Part shown: positions 25,537 through 32,628 of the stretch, one piece after another
Numbering within the stretch: the first letter of the stretch is position 1
How the letters are laid out: every line of letters begins with the position of its first letter
DNA from: Vibrio splendidus
GTDB lineage: Bacteria > Pseudomonadota > Gammaproteobacteria > Enterobacterales > Vibrionaceae
NCBI RefSeq assembly: GCF_024347615.1
Contig: NZ_AP025508.1
Location: 3,805,575-3,869,574, forward strand
Direction of reading: 5' to 3'
DNA: 64,000 bases
Program-made: the position numbers and the translations under genes
Notes under the pieces: model-generated
The model's database searches: none
What the model saw: only the letters and a program-made list of their open reading frames with translations
What the model was told of the DNA's origin: nothing

Positions 25537-26186
25537 ACCGGTGTCACAAACAGATAGATAGCGAAGAAATGGCAAGCGCAGCCCGCCAACACAAACAGGT
25601 GCCAGATGGCATGGTTATAAGGGATGCGTTTTGCCACATAGAAAATGACACCCAGCGAGTAAATCACCCCGCCAACCGCCAGTAACACCAAACCACCTAT
25701 ATCAATGTTCATCGCTAATTGATAAACAACAATCAAAGATAGCCAACCCATCGCTAAGTAAATGAACAGCGATAAGCGCTTGAATCGGTAAACAAAGGCA
25801 ATCTTCATGATGATGCCCACCAGCGCAATTCCCCAGATCACCGCCATCAAGCCCATCGCTAATGGGGTTCTTAAGCCCACCAAAAGAAACGGCGTGTAAC
25901 TGCCCGCGATCAGCAAATAAATCGCACAGTGATCGAGCGTTTTGAGTAAGCGCTTGGTTTTCTCAGTGGTGATCGAGTGGTACAACGTGGAAGCAAGAAA
26001 GAGCAGAATAATACTGCTGCCATACACCGCCATACTGGCAACAGTAAGCATGTCGGCTTGGTAATCAAACGCACGAATCAGTAACAGGATCAGGCCCACT
26101 ACGCCAAGTACGACGCCCAAACCATGGGTTATCGCATTAGCGCGTTCTTCGATGTCACTGTATTCGCTGGCTGATGATGCAGACAT
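25533..26186 (-). CDS. PAQR/hemolysin III family membrane protein (TrhA/YqfA)
   Basis: This is a 217-residue integral inner-membrane protein with about seven hydrophobic helices, in the hemolysin III/PAQR family related to adiponectin receptors and thought to act in membrane lipid or energy homeostasis. Conserved metal-ligand positions are visible: NAITHGLG (helix 1), [23 protein letters not shown], and the C-terminal [17 protein letters not shown]. Despite the family name haemolytic activity is unproven. The gene is preceded by a 24-base palindrome resembling a FabR operator, which points to control with unsaturated fatty acid synthesis, as proposed for E. coli yqfA. It converges on the DUF3157 gene. 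Confidence 0.9.
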   Translation of the reverse strand: MSASSASEYSDIEERANAITHGLGVVLGVVGLILLLIRAFDYQADMLTVASMAVYGSSIILLFLASTLYHSITTEKTKRLLKTLDHCAIYLLIAGSYTPFLLVGLRTPLAMGLMAVIWGIALVGIIMKIAFVYRFKRLSLFIYLAMGWLSLIVVYQLAMNIDIGGLVLLAVGGVIYSLGVIFYVAKRIPYNHAIWHLFVLAGCACHFFAIYLFVTPV

Positions 26187-26231
26187 GAGTATCCTACTAG
26201 AGTAAATGTTCGATTGACCCAGTATTACACA

Positions 26232-26255
26232 TTAAGCTTACACGTGTAAGCTTAA
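26232..26255 (-). promoter_or_regulatory. FabR-like operator upstream of the hemolysin III gene
   Basis: A perfect 24-base palindrome with core AGCTTACACGTGTAAGCT (26235-26252). It resembles the FabR/UnsR consensus AGCGTACANNTGTACGCT with one symmetric substitution. It overlaps a plausible minus-strand promoter (TTACAC, 16 bases, TAATAC) about 45 bases before the start codon. E. coli yqfA is a predicted FabR target, which supports the reading. Confidence 0.6.
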
Positions 26256-26294
26256 ATTTTTATGACAAAATGACTTATAAAATGTGCGATTCAG

Positions 26295-27086
26295 CTAAGA
26301 CGCGTTTTCTAAATACTCGATCACCATCTTACCGGCGTCTTCTGGTGAGGTATCAAGCGGGACACTCAATTGACGCTGTAGTTGACCCATTCCCAGCAAG
26401 CTCGCCAACATACCTTTTGCGCCATCGCGATTGCGGTCTATCTCAAACCACAACTTAAGTTCTGTCTCACCACGATGAGCAACAACCTCAAGCTCACGCC
26501 AGCGACCATGATAAGGGCCAGTAGTCGGCACAAACTCAAACTCTTGGACAAACGGCAGTTCAAAGCCATCGACCGCTTCACACTCCACTTGGCGTATCCG
26601 CAGCCCTTGAGCTTCAAGCTCGTTAAAGATGCCGTCGAGGAGTGCATCAGGACGAACCGTTAAGGTGTCTTTATCCGATGGGTCAATCGCCATCGCAATA
26701 TCCAACCCGGTTTCCAGCCACACCTTTGAATCACCAATCGTGACTGGTGTATTCAGCGGTACATCAAACTCACATTCAAAGTCACGGGTTTCTCCCGGCT
26801 GAATCACAAAGGCATACGGCAGGCTCCATTTAGCCAACGAGTACGTCTGGTGCATTCGGCGTTTATGACCGCCCTCTTGCCTTTGCGAGTTCATGGTGAC
26901 TTCTTTGACGTAACGACAGCACAAGTTGAGATCGATGTTGTCGATTTCTTGTGGCTGAGCGCCACCATAGACATGCACAATAATGCTCGCCTTCTTGCCT
27001 GGGTAAAGCACTTCCTGTTGCAATACAGAATCCACTTTGGCAGATCCAATACCAAAACTAGCTAACGTTTTCTTTAAGAACGACAT
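26295..27086 (-). CDS. Spo0M-like (SpoOM/arrestin-fold) protein
   Basis: This 263-residue cytosolic protein is of the Spo0M family, known in Bacillus as a sporulation control protein with an arrestin-like fold. In non-sporulating bacteria its role is unclear. Recognisable features are MSFLKKTLASFGIGSAKVDSVL at the N-terminus, GKKASIIVHVYGG..QEIDNIDLNL, and the W-rich middle (KVWLETGLDIAMAIDPSDKDTL) typical of the family. The last 30 residues (LASLLGMGQLQRQ) are less conserved. The ATG at 27086 is preceded by AAAGGAGG, so I prefer it to a GTG two codons upstream. It is transcribed away from the small ORF at 27370. Confidence 0.85.
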   Translation of the reverse strand: MSFLKKTLASFGIGSAKVDSVLQQEVLYPGKKASIIVHVYGGAQPQEIDNIDLNLCCRYVKEVTMNSQRQEGGHKRRMHQTYSLAKWSLPYAFVIQPGETRDFECEFDVPLNTPVTIGDSKVWLETGLDIAMAIDPSDKDTLTVRPDALLDGIFNELEAQGLRIRQVECEAVDGFELPFVQEFEFVPTTGPYHGRWRELEVVAHRGETELKLWFEIDRNRDGAKGMLASLLGMGQLQRQLSVPLDTSPEDAGKMVIEYLENAS

Positions 27087-27092
27087 ATGCAC

Positions 27093-27369
27093 CTCCTTTA
27101 AAGCATCATCTTAAGCCTGAAAGAGGTTCAAACTCAAATATACTGCTCACACTATTTTAGCTCTAATATCGTTTAATTATCACTCAGGCGTCGATCGATA
27201 ACTTAGATAGTGATAATCTAAGCCTTGATATGCATGCATATCATTATCCTGATTTATTTTTCGGATTGGCGAAAGCCAGACGAGTGACTCTTCAAGTAAT
27301 TGAAGCGAAGCTCATGATAAGTCAGGCCATTAGATTGGCAATGGATATGCCTGACCGTTAGGTAAATTA
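27093..27369 (+). promoter_or_regulatory. Structured intergenic leader before the small basic ORF
   Basis: This region divides the Spo0M-like gene from the small ORF. It holds a 16-base perfect palindrome GATATGCATGCATATC (27227-27242) overlapping a Fur-like half-site ATATCATTATC. Three hairpins follow: TGGC-GAAA-GCCA (27267-27278), CTTCAA-GTAA-TTGAAG (27290-27305) and GTCAGGC...GCCTGAC (27321-27355). The last ends four bases before the AGG of the ribosome binding site. I matched it to no riboswitch class I know. Cis-regulation is an inference. Confidence 0.4.
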
Positions 27370-27537
27370 ATGCGCCCAACAGCTGTCAGGTTCTCGCACA
27401 CCAACCGTAGTGCGATGCGTCGTCGTAGTGGCTTTGTTGCTGCTCCAACGGCTAAGAAATTGGCTCCTACAATGACTCTCGTTCAGAAGACTGCTTTATT
27501 AGCACCGACTGCAACAAAAGTAATTAAAGCCGCTTAA
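27370..27537 (+). CDS. Small very basic hypothetical protein (55 residues)
   Basis: The reading frame from ATG 27370 to TAA 27537 encodes 55 residues, beginning MRPTAVRFSHTNRSAMRRR. It has six Arg, five Lys and one His and no Asp or Glu at all, so the predicted pI is extreme. The second half is Ala/Thr/Lys/Leu-rich (VAAPTAKKLAPTMTL, LLAPTATKVIKAA). AGG lies 7 bases upstream of the ATG, and a strong terminator begins 4 bases after the stop, giving a compact monocistronic unit. A structured leader precedes it. I recognise no family; it is neither rpmH-like nor a known leader peptide. The charge suggests nucleic-acid, ribosome or membrane binding, but function is unknown. It could also be part of a small RNA with incidental coding. 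Confidence 0.55.
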   Translation: MRPTAVRFSHTNRSAMRRRSGFVAAPTAKKLAPTMTLVQKTALLAPTATKVIKAA

Positions 27538-27540
27538 CGA

Positions 27541-27567
27541 AAAGCGCAGTTTTTACTGCGCTTTTTT
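27541..27567 (+). terminator. Terminator after the small basic ORF
   Basis: The stem AAAGCGCAGT/ACTGCGCTTT with a TTTT loop is followed by a six-base T run. It is a strong intrinsic terminator four bases past the stop codon. Confidence 0.85.
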
Positions 27568-27668
27568 CTTGCCCAGTCCCATCTTGAAATGCCTTTACAC
27601 ATTGGTATTCCCTACCCGATTTGATACCTTAACCACAAATCATTATAAAATTTGTGGAGAAGTAAAGT

Positions 27669-27932
27669 ATGAAGTGTCACCGCATTGAGGAACTGCTTGA
27701 ACTGATGGAGCCTGAGTGGCAGAAAGATCAAGAGCTTAACCTATTAGAGTTCATTATTAAGCTATCAAACGAAGCAGGCTACCAAGGCAAGCTAGAAGAG
27801 CTGACTGACGATGTTCTTATCTACCATCTAAAAATGCGTAACAGCGAAAAAGATGAAATGATCCCAGGTCTTAAAAAAGACCAAGAAGATGATTTCAAAA
27901 CCGCAATTCTAAAAGCGCGTGGCCTTCTTTAA
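27669..27932 (+). CDS. yihD: YihD family protein (DUF1040)
   Basis: This small acidic cytosolic protein of 87 residues begins [18 protein letters not shown] and contains [16 protein letters not shown] and [15 protein letters not shown], all typical of YihD. It is predicted to be mainly helical; no catalytic motif or established function. In E. coli yihD lies upstream of srkA and dsbA, and the same order holds here with ccoG inserted. TGGAGAAGTAAAGT precedes the ATG as ribosome binding region. It is followed by its own terminator. Confidence 0.9.
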   Translation: MKCHRIEELLELMEPEWQKDQELNLLEFIIKLSNEAGYQGKLEELTDDVLIYHLKMRNSEKDEMIPGLKKDQEDDFKTAILKARGLL

Positions 27933-27983
27933 TCGCCTATTTGGTTAGAACTCAATTGCCGTATAGATAAAACACTCAATTTT

Positions 27984-28010
27984 AAAAAGCGACCACCAGG
28001 TCGCTTTTTT
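27984..28010 (+). terminator. Terminator after yihD
   Basis: The stem AAAAGCGACC/GGTCGCTTTT with an ACCA-type loop is followed by TTTTTT. Confidence 0.85.
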
Positions 28011-28063
28011 GTTTCTGTTCGCTATTTTTTCGTCACAACTGTTATGACTTTTGTTGTTAAAGG

Positions 28064-28105
28064 TTGATAGCGTTAAAGAAATGAGAACAAGATTGTCGCT
28101 ATAAT
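28064..28105 (+). promoter_or_regulatory. Candidate FNR-type promoter of ccoG
   Basis: TTGATAGCGTTAAA (28064-28077) matches the FNR box TTGATNNNNATCAA at 8 of 10 positions. The -10 TATAAT is at 28100-28105, and no good -35 is present. With a start about 7 bases after the -10 box the site would be centred near -41.5, the class II activation position. This is motif-based inference. Confidence 0.45.
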
Positions 28106-28258
28106 CGCCATCCATAAGAATCTTCTAAAATAATAAGAGTGAGTGCGATAACAACAAATGCACCAAGCTCAATTTCTACAGGTTCTCTAAACCATACTTT
28201 CAAGTAATGTCGTCATGCCCGACTTAACCGGGCAAACAAGCCACAAAAAGGATAGTCC

Positions 28259-29677
28259 ATGAGTCAGGATAAAATCGACATCAAAGATGTGACTCCTAAA
28301 ACCTTTAACCCAAAAACACATAAAGGTAATGGAGATCGATTTAACCCAAGTAACCGAATCTATGTTCGAGAAAGCAAAGGTAAATTCCAACAACTTCGTC
28401 GTTACGGCGGTTGGTTCTTACTTTTACTTTTTGCGCTTATCCCATGGATTCCATTTGGTGAACGACAAGCGATCTTGCTCGATATCGGTAGCCAGCAGTT
28501 CAACTTCTTTGGCACCACGCTATACCCACAAGATCTGACCCTACTCGCCATCCTATTTATGATTGCTGCGTTTGGCTTATTCTTCATAACCACCTTCTTA
28601 GGGCGAGTCTGGTGTGGTTATTTATGCCCGCAAACTGTCTGGACCTTCATGTACATCTGGTTCGAAGAGAAGCTGGAAGGTGCTGCCAATAAGCGAAGAA
28701 AACAAGACTCGGGCAAACTGACGAGCAATTTAATTCTCAGAAAAACCATCAAACACATCGCGTGGTGGGCGATTGCGATTGCGACGGGCTTAACCTTTGT
28801 CGGTTATTTCATCCCAATCAAAGAGCTGGTGGTTGGCTTCTTTACCTTTAACTCGACTTTCTGGCCGGTGTTTTGGGTATTGTTCTTTGCTGGGTGTACT
28901 TATGCGAATGCGGGATGGATGCGTTCTATTGTTTGTCTGCACATGTGTCCTTACGCGCGTTTCCAATCTGCAATGTTCGATAAAGATACCTTCATCGTGG
29001 GTTACGACACTGAACGGGGTGAAAGCCGCGGCCCTCGCTCTCGTAAAGCCGATCCAAAAGAACTTGGTCTAGGCGACTGTATTGACTGTAATTTATGTGT
29101 TCAAGTGTGCCCAACGGGTATCGATATCCGTGACGGCCTACAATACGAGTGTATTAACTGTGGCGCGTGTATTGATGCCTGCGACAACACCATGGAACGT
29201 ATGGGTTATGACAAAGGTCTGATCAACTACACTACCGAGCACAGGCTCGATGGTCACACAACCAAGGTGATGCGTCCTAAGCTGCTAGGTTATGGCGCTA
29301 TATTGATCGTCATGCTGGGTTTGTTCTTCGCACAGATAGCGAGTGTTGATCCTGCAGGCTTAAGCGTTCTACGAGATAGAAACCAACTATTTAGAATCAA
29401 TAGCCAAGGGCTTGTCGAAAATACTTACAACTTGAAAGTAATCAACAAAACTCAGCAAGAGCAAGAGTACAAGCTTGATGTCAGCGGGCTACCAGATTCT
29501 ATCTGGTACGGTAAACAAACGATTACCGTAGACCCAGGTGAGGTTTTAAACCTTCCTATCAGCTTAGGCGTCGATCCAGAAAAACTGAGCTCACCAGTTT
29601 CGACAATTCAGTTTATACTCTCGGATAATGAAGAGTTTACGATGGAAGTCGAAAGCCGCTTTATCAAGAAGCTCTGA
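28259..29677 (+). CDS. ccoG: Cytochrome c oxidase accessory protein CcoG (RdxA/FixG)
   Basis: CcoG is a membrane iron-sulfur protein implicated in copper handling for assembly of cbb3-type cytochrome c oxidase. The 472-residue product has about five membrane segments (four in the N-terminal half, one near residue 345), the cysteine motifs CGYLCPQTVW and CLHMCPYARF, and a bacterial ferredoxin-like domain with CIDCNLCVQVCP and CINCGACIDACD for two 4Fe-4S clusters. The C-terminal 120 residues form an Ig-like periplasmic domain. AAAGGA precedes the start. An FNR-like promoter upstream fits use under low oxygen. A terminator that overlaps the srkA start region follows. Confidence 0.95.
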   Translation: MSQDKIDIKDVTPKTFNPKTHKGNGDRFNPSNRIYVRESKGKFQQLRRYGGWFLLLLFALIPWIPFGERQAILLDIGSQQFNFFGTTLYPQDLTLLAILFMIAAFGLFFITTFLGRVWCGYLCPQTVWTFMYIWFEEKLEGAANKRRKQDSGKLTSNLILRKTIKHIAWWAIAIATGLTFVGYFIPIKELVVGFFTFNSTFWPVFWVLFFAGCTYANAGWMRSIVCLHMCPYARFQSAMFDKDTFIVGYDTERGESRGPRSRKADPKELGLGDCIDCNLCVQVCPTGIDIRDGLQYECINCGACIDACDNTMERMGYDKGLINYTTEHRLDGHTTKVMRPKLLGYGAILIVMLGLFFAQIASVDPAGLSVLRDRNQLFRINSQGLVENTYNLKVINKTQQEQEYKLDVSGLPDSIWYGKQTITVDPGEVLNLPISLGVDPEKLSSPVSTIQFILSDNEEFTMEVESRFIKKL

Positions 29678-29702
29678 TACCAGCCAACTTAGTGCTTGGT
29701 AT
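29677..29702. repeat. Short inverted repeat ATACCA...TGGTAT
   Basis: A small imperfect palindrome immediately after the ccoG stop begins ATACCAGC and ends GCTTGGTAT. It resembles the larger ATACCAATC...GATTGGTAT element at 32579-32626 and may be a diverged relative of the same dispersed family. Confidence 0.35.
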
Positions 29703-29719
29703 AACACCCCAATAAATGG

Positions 29720-29746
29720 AAAAAGGCTCAGTAATGAGCCTTTTTT
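29720..29746 (+). terminator. Terminator after ccoG, overlapping the srkA start region
   Basis: AAAAAGGCTCA/TGAGCCTTTTTT with a GTAA loop is a textbook terminator for ccoG. It also holds AAAAGG and an ATG (29734) that could start srkA, and it ends six bases before the ATG at 29752. Confidence 0.8.
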
Positions 29747-29751
29747 ATTCT

Positions 29752-30738
29752 ATGACGATGCAAGCCTTTAACTTTGATAACCTGACTCCTGACTTCATGT
29801 GGTACGCACTGGAGAGCATTGGAGTTCGTGCTGAATCCGGGCTTCTCGCTCTCAACAGCTACGAAAACCGGGTGTATCAATTCACCGATGAAGACCGTAA
29901 ACGCTACGTCGTTAAGTTTTATCGTCCGCAGCGTTGGAACACCGCACAGATCCAAGAAGAGCACGACTTCGCGTTAGAGCTGATCGAACAAGAGTTACCG
30001 GTTGCTCCACCTATGCGAATCAACGGCGCAACCTTGCATGAATATCAAGGCTATCTATTTGCACTGTTTGAAAGCGTCGGTGGCAGGCAATATGAAGTCG
30101 ACAATCTAGATCAATTGGAAGGCGTTGGACGCTTCCTTGGTCGTATTCATAAAGCCAGTGCTGGAAGAACATTTCAGCATCGCCCGACCATCAGCTTAGA
30201 TGAATACCTTTATCAGCCACGTAAGATTCTAGAGAACTCTCAGTTTATCCCAACGCACCTAGAGAACGCGTTCTTCAATGACGTCGACCTTCTGATCAAA
30301 GAGCTAGAGAGCCAGTGGCCAAGTAACATTGACAACATTCGTCTCCATGGCGACTGCCACCCGGGCAATATATTGTGGCGCGACGGGCCAATGTTCGTCG
30401 ATCTTGATGACGCGCGTAATGGTCCTGCTGTTCAAGATCTGTGGATGCTGCTTAACGGCGAACGCCAAGATAAAATGATGCAACTGGATATTCTGCTAGA
30501 GAGTTATCAAGAGTTTTGCGATTTTAATACCGCGCAACTGAAACTAATCGAACCTCTGCGCGGTCTACGTATGGTGCATTACATGGCGTGGTTAGCGAAA
30601 CGATGGCACGATCCAGCGTTTCCTTTGGCCTTCCCATGGTTTAATGACCCGAAATACTGGGAGCAACAAGTACTTGCTTGTAAAGAGCAAATTGCTACCC
30701 TGCAAGAGCCACCACTTTCGTTAATGCCTCAGTGGTAA
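29752..30738 (+). CDS. srkA: Stress response kinase A SrkA (YihE/RdoA)
   Basis: SrkA is a cytosolic Ser/Thr kinase of the choline-kinase fold that limits stress-induced death in E. coli. The 328-residue product has the N-lobe (YENRVYQF..KRYVVKFYRPQRW, with the ATP-binding Lys), the catalytic loop LHGDCHPGNILW and the metal-binding MFVDLDDARNGP. The start is uncertain: MTMQAFNFDNLTPDF from ATG 29752 (or 29758) matches the family but lacks a Shine-Dalgarno, whereas ATG 29734 has AAAAGG at the right distance and would add six residues. A terminator hairpin covers that alternative. dsbA follows after 55 bases; the yihD-srkA-dsbA order is as in E. coli. Confidence 0.93.
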   Translation: MTMQAFNFDNLTPDFMWYALESIGVRAESGLLALNSYENRVYQFTDEDRKRYVVKFYRPQRWNTAQIQEEHDFALELIEQELPVAPPMRINGATLHEYQGYLFALFESVGGRQYEVDNLDQLEGVGRFLGRIHKASAGRTFQHRPTISLDEYLYQPRKILENSQFIPTHLENAFFNDVDLLIKELESQWPSNIDNIRLHGDCHPGNILWRDGPMFVDLDDARNGPAVQDLWMLLNGERQDKMMQLDILLESYQEFCDFNTAQLKLIEPLRGLRMVHYMAWLAKRWHDPAFPLAFPWFNDPKYWEQQVLACKEQIATLQEPPLSLMPQW

Positions 30739-30793
30739 CAGCAATCGCAACATACAACTAGATAAAAATTCAAACATAATGGAGATTGGATAA

Positions 30794-31393
30794 ATGAAAA
30801 AGCTATTCGCATTTTTCTCATTAATCATGTTGAGCCTTTCAGCTCACGCTGCGAAATTTAACGAAGGTGAACACTACAAAGTTCTCGATCTAGAAGCATC
30901 AAAAAAACCAATGGTGACAGAGTTCTTCTCTTTTTACTGCCCACACTGTAATAGCTTTGAGCCAATCATCCAGCAGCTAAAACAACAGCTACCTAAAGAC
31001 GCTAAGCTACAGAAGAACCATGTTTCATTCATGGGTGGCAACATGGGTCTGCCAATGAGCAAAGCTTACGCGACCATGATTGCACTGAAAGTTGAAGATA
31101 AAATGGTGCCAGTGATGTTTAACCGCATCCACACCATGAACAAGCCACCACGCGATGAAGCAGAACTGCGTCAAATCTTCCTTGATGAAGGCGTTGATGC
31201 TAAGAAATTCGATGCGGCATACAACGGCTTTGCCGTAGATTCTATGGTTCGTCGTTTCGACAAAGCATTCAAAGACAGCGGCTTGTCAGGCGTTCCAGCT
31301 GTTGTAGTAAACAACCGCTACCTGATTGACGCTCAAGGTATTAACTCTCTCGATGAGTACTTCGAGCTGGTTAACTTCTTATTAAAGAAGTAA
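30794..31393 (+). CDS. dsbA: Thiol:disulfide interchange protein DsbA
   Basis: DsbA introduces disulfide bonds into periplasmic proteins and is reoxidised by DsbB. The 199-residue precursor has a Sec signal peptide (about 1-19, ending AHA) and a thioredoxin fold with an inserted helical domain. The active site is Cys49-Pro-His-Cys52 in [10 protein letters not shown], and the cis-proline loop is [19 protein letters not shown] precedes the start. It follows srkA and ends in a terminator, so it may also be expressed from its own promoter. Many exported Vibrio virulence factors need DsbA for folding. Confidence 0.97.
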   Translation: MKKLFAFFSLIMLSLSAHAAKFNEGEHYKVLDLEASKKPMVTEFFSFYCPHCNSFEPIIQQLKQQLPKDAKLQKNHVSFMGGNMGLPMSKAYATMIALKVEDKMVPVMFNRIHTMNKPPRDEAELRQIFLDEGVDAKKFDAAYNGFAVDSMVRRFDKAFKDSGLSGVPAVVVNNRYLIDAQGINSLDEYFELVNFLLKK

Positions 31394-31403
31394 GGTAATG
31401 ATT

Positions 31404-31431
31404 AAAGGAAGCTTCGGCTTCCTTTTTTTTT
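31404..31431 (+). terminator. Terminator after dsbA
   Basis: The stem AAAGGAAGC/GCTTCCTTT with a TTCG tetraloop is followed by a long T run, a very strong intrinsic terminator. Confidence 0.92.
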
Positions 31432-31533
31432 GCTTGTTCAAAAATCATCATTGATAAATAATTAACCTGGAAATTTAAAGCTTTACTGCTATTAATAACC
31501 CGTCCTAAGAACTGGTGGGCAAGGAGCCCTTGA

Positions 31534-32487
31534 ATGAAAATAAAAATAACTCTTCTCGCATTGAGCGTTGCAGCCTCTCCCGCTTTTGCCAAGCTTGCAG
31601 ACGAACAAGGTTTCAGTGGTGAAATATCTATCAATACCGGGGTTGCCTCTTCCACCTCAAACTTTAATACCGATGCTGATAGCACCATTTCGTCCAATAC
31701 ACAGAAAGCCTCATCTGAGAGCTCATTTCTTGTCGCACCTTTAGGCAGTGTCGCTTACACCTTTGGTGAAAAGCTAAATCACCAGGTGTACACAGGTACC
31801 GCTCGTGATGATGTGGCAACCGGTACTGTTGTGCTGGAGGTTGGCTATAAATACCAACTAGAGTCAGGCATGACTATCGACGCGTCACTTCTGCCAACCA
31901 TCATGTCAGGTGAGACTTGGGCTGATCCGTACAACACCACATCAGCTCGCACAAAGACCGATGAAACTGGCAATGCCTTTCGTTTGAAGCTAAGCAGTAT
32001 TGCGGGCTCAGCTTTCTCGCTAGACATGGCCTATGCGACCAAAGACGTGAAAGATGATCTGGTTAGAGAAGAGCTTCAACGAGATGCCGATACTTTTTAC
32101 CTAAAAGGTCAGTATCGTCAGCCAATCAGTCGCACCATGATGTTAGTACCATCATTGATTTACCAATCAAGTTCTGCCGATGGCAAAGCTGCCTCTTATG
32201 AACAGTTTGGTGGTGAAGTAAGCTTATTTGGCGGCAAAGGGCGTCACCAATATGCATTGACTGCGGGTTACAACCAACGCTCTTACGATGCAAGTAACCC
32301 CATCTACGATAAGAAACGCAGTGATGACAACATTAACCTGTTTGCCGCGTATGAATATGAGCAATTCATGAACTGGGACAACTGGTCGTTTGTCTCTCTT
32401 GCGGGCTACGGCACCAGCGATTCAAACATTACCTTCTACGATGAATCACAATACATCGTCTCAGTCGGCCTGAACTACAAGTTCTAG
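31534..32487 (+). CDS. DUF2860-type outer-membrane beta-barrel protein
   Basis: This 317-residue exported protein has a signal peptide (about 1-19, ending SPAFA). The mature chain starts KLADEQGFSGEISINTG and is rich in alternating beta strands; it ends in YIVSVGLNYKF, where a C-terminal Phe is the usual signal for outer-membrane barrel insertion. I relate it to DUF2860 from the GFSGEISINTG start and overall character, with less than full certainty. No porin-specific motif or ligand site was recognised. It is transcribed alone, with CAAGGAG before the ATG and a terminator after it. Its substrate or role is unknown. Confidence 0.75.
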   Translation: MKIKITLLALSVAASPAFAKLADEQGFSGEISINTGVASSTSNFNTDADSTISSNTQKASSESSFLVAPLGSVAYTFGEKLNHQVYTGTARDDVATGTVVLEVGYKYQLESGMTIDASLLPTIMSGETWADPYNTTSARTKTDETGNAFRLKLSSIAGSAFSLDMAYATKDVKDDLVREELQRDADTFYLKGQYRQPISRTMMLVPSLIYQSSSADGKAASYEQFGGEVSLFGGKGRHQYALTAGYNQRSYDASNPIYDKKRSDDNINLFAAYEYEQFMNWDNWSFVSLAGYGTSDSNITFYDESQYIVSVGLNYKF

Positions 32488-32543
32488 TTAGGCATCACTA
32501 CTCGCTCATAACCATTAGTTAATAACAATTGGTTCATAACAAC

Positions 32544-32579
32544 GAAAGCCTGCGTAACAAGCAGGCTTTCTTGTTTTTA
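32544..32579 (+). terminator. Terminator after the DUF2860 gene
   Basis: The stem GAAAGCCTGC/GCAGGCTTTC with loop GTAACAA is followed by TTGTTTTT. Confidence 0.85.
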
Positions 32580-32626
32580 TACCAATCACAGTAAATAAAT
32601 GACCCGTTGTTTACTACGATTGGTAT
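32579..32626. repeat. 48-base inverted repeat between the DUF2860 gene and comM
   Basis: The ends ATACCAATC and GATTGGTAT are perfectly complementary, and inside them AGTAAA and TTTACT also pair. It lies between two converging genes, just before the comM stop codon. It looks like a small dispersed palindromic element of vibrios, but its copy number elsewhere is unknown to me. Confidence 0.55.
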
Positions 32627-32628
32627 GA

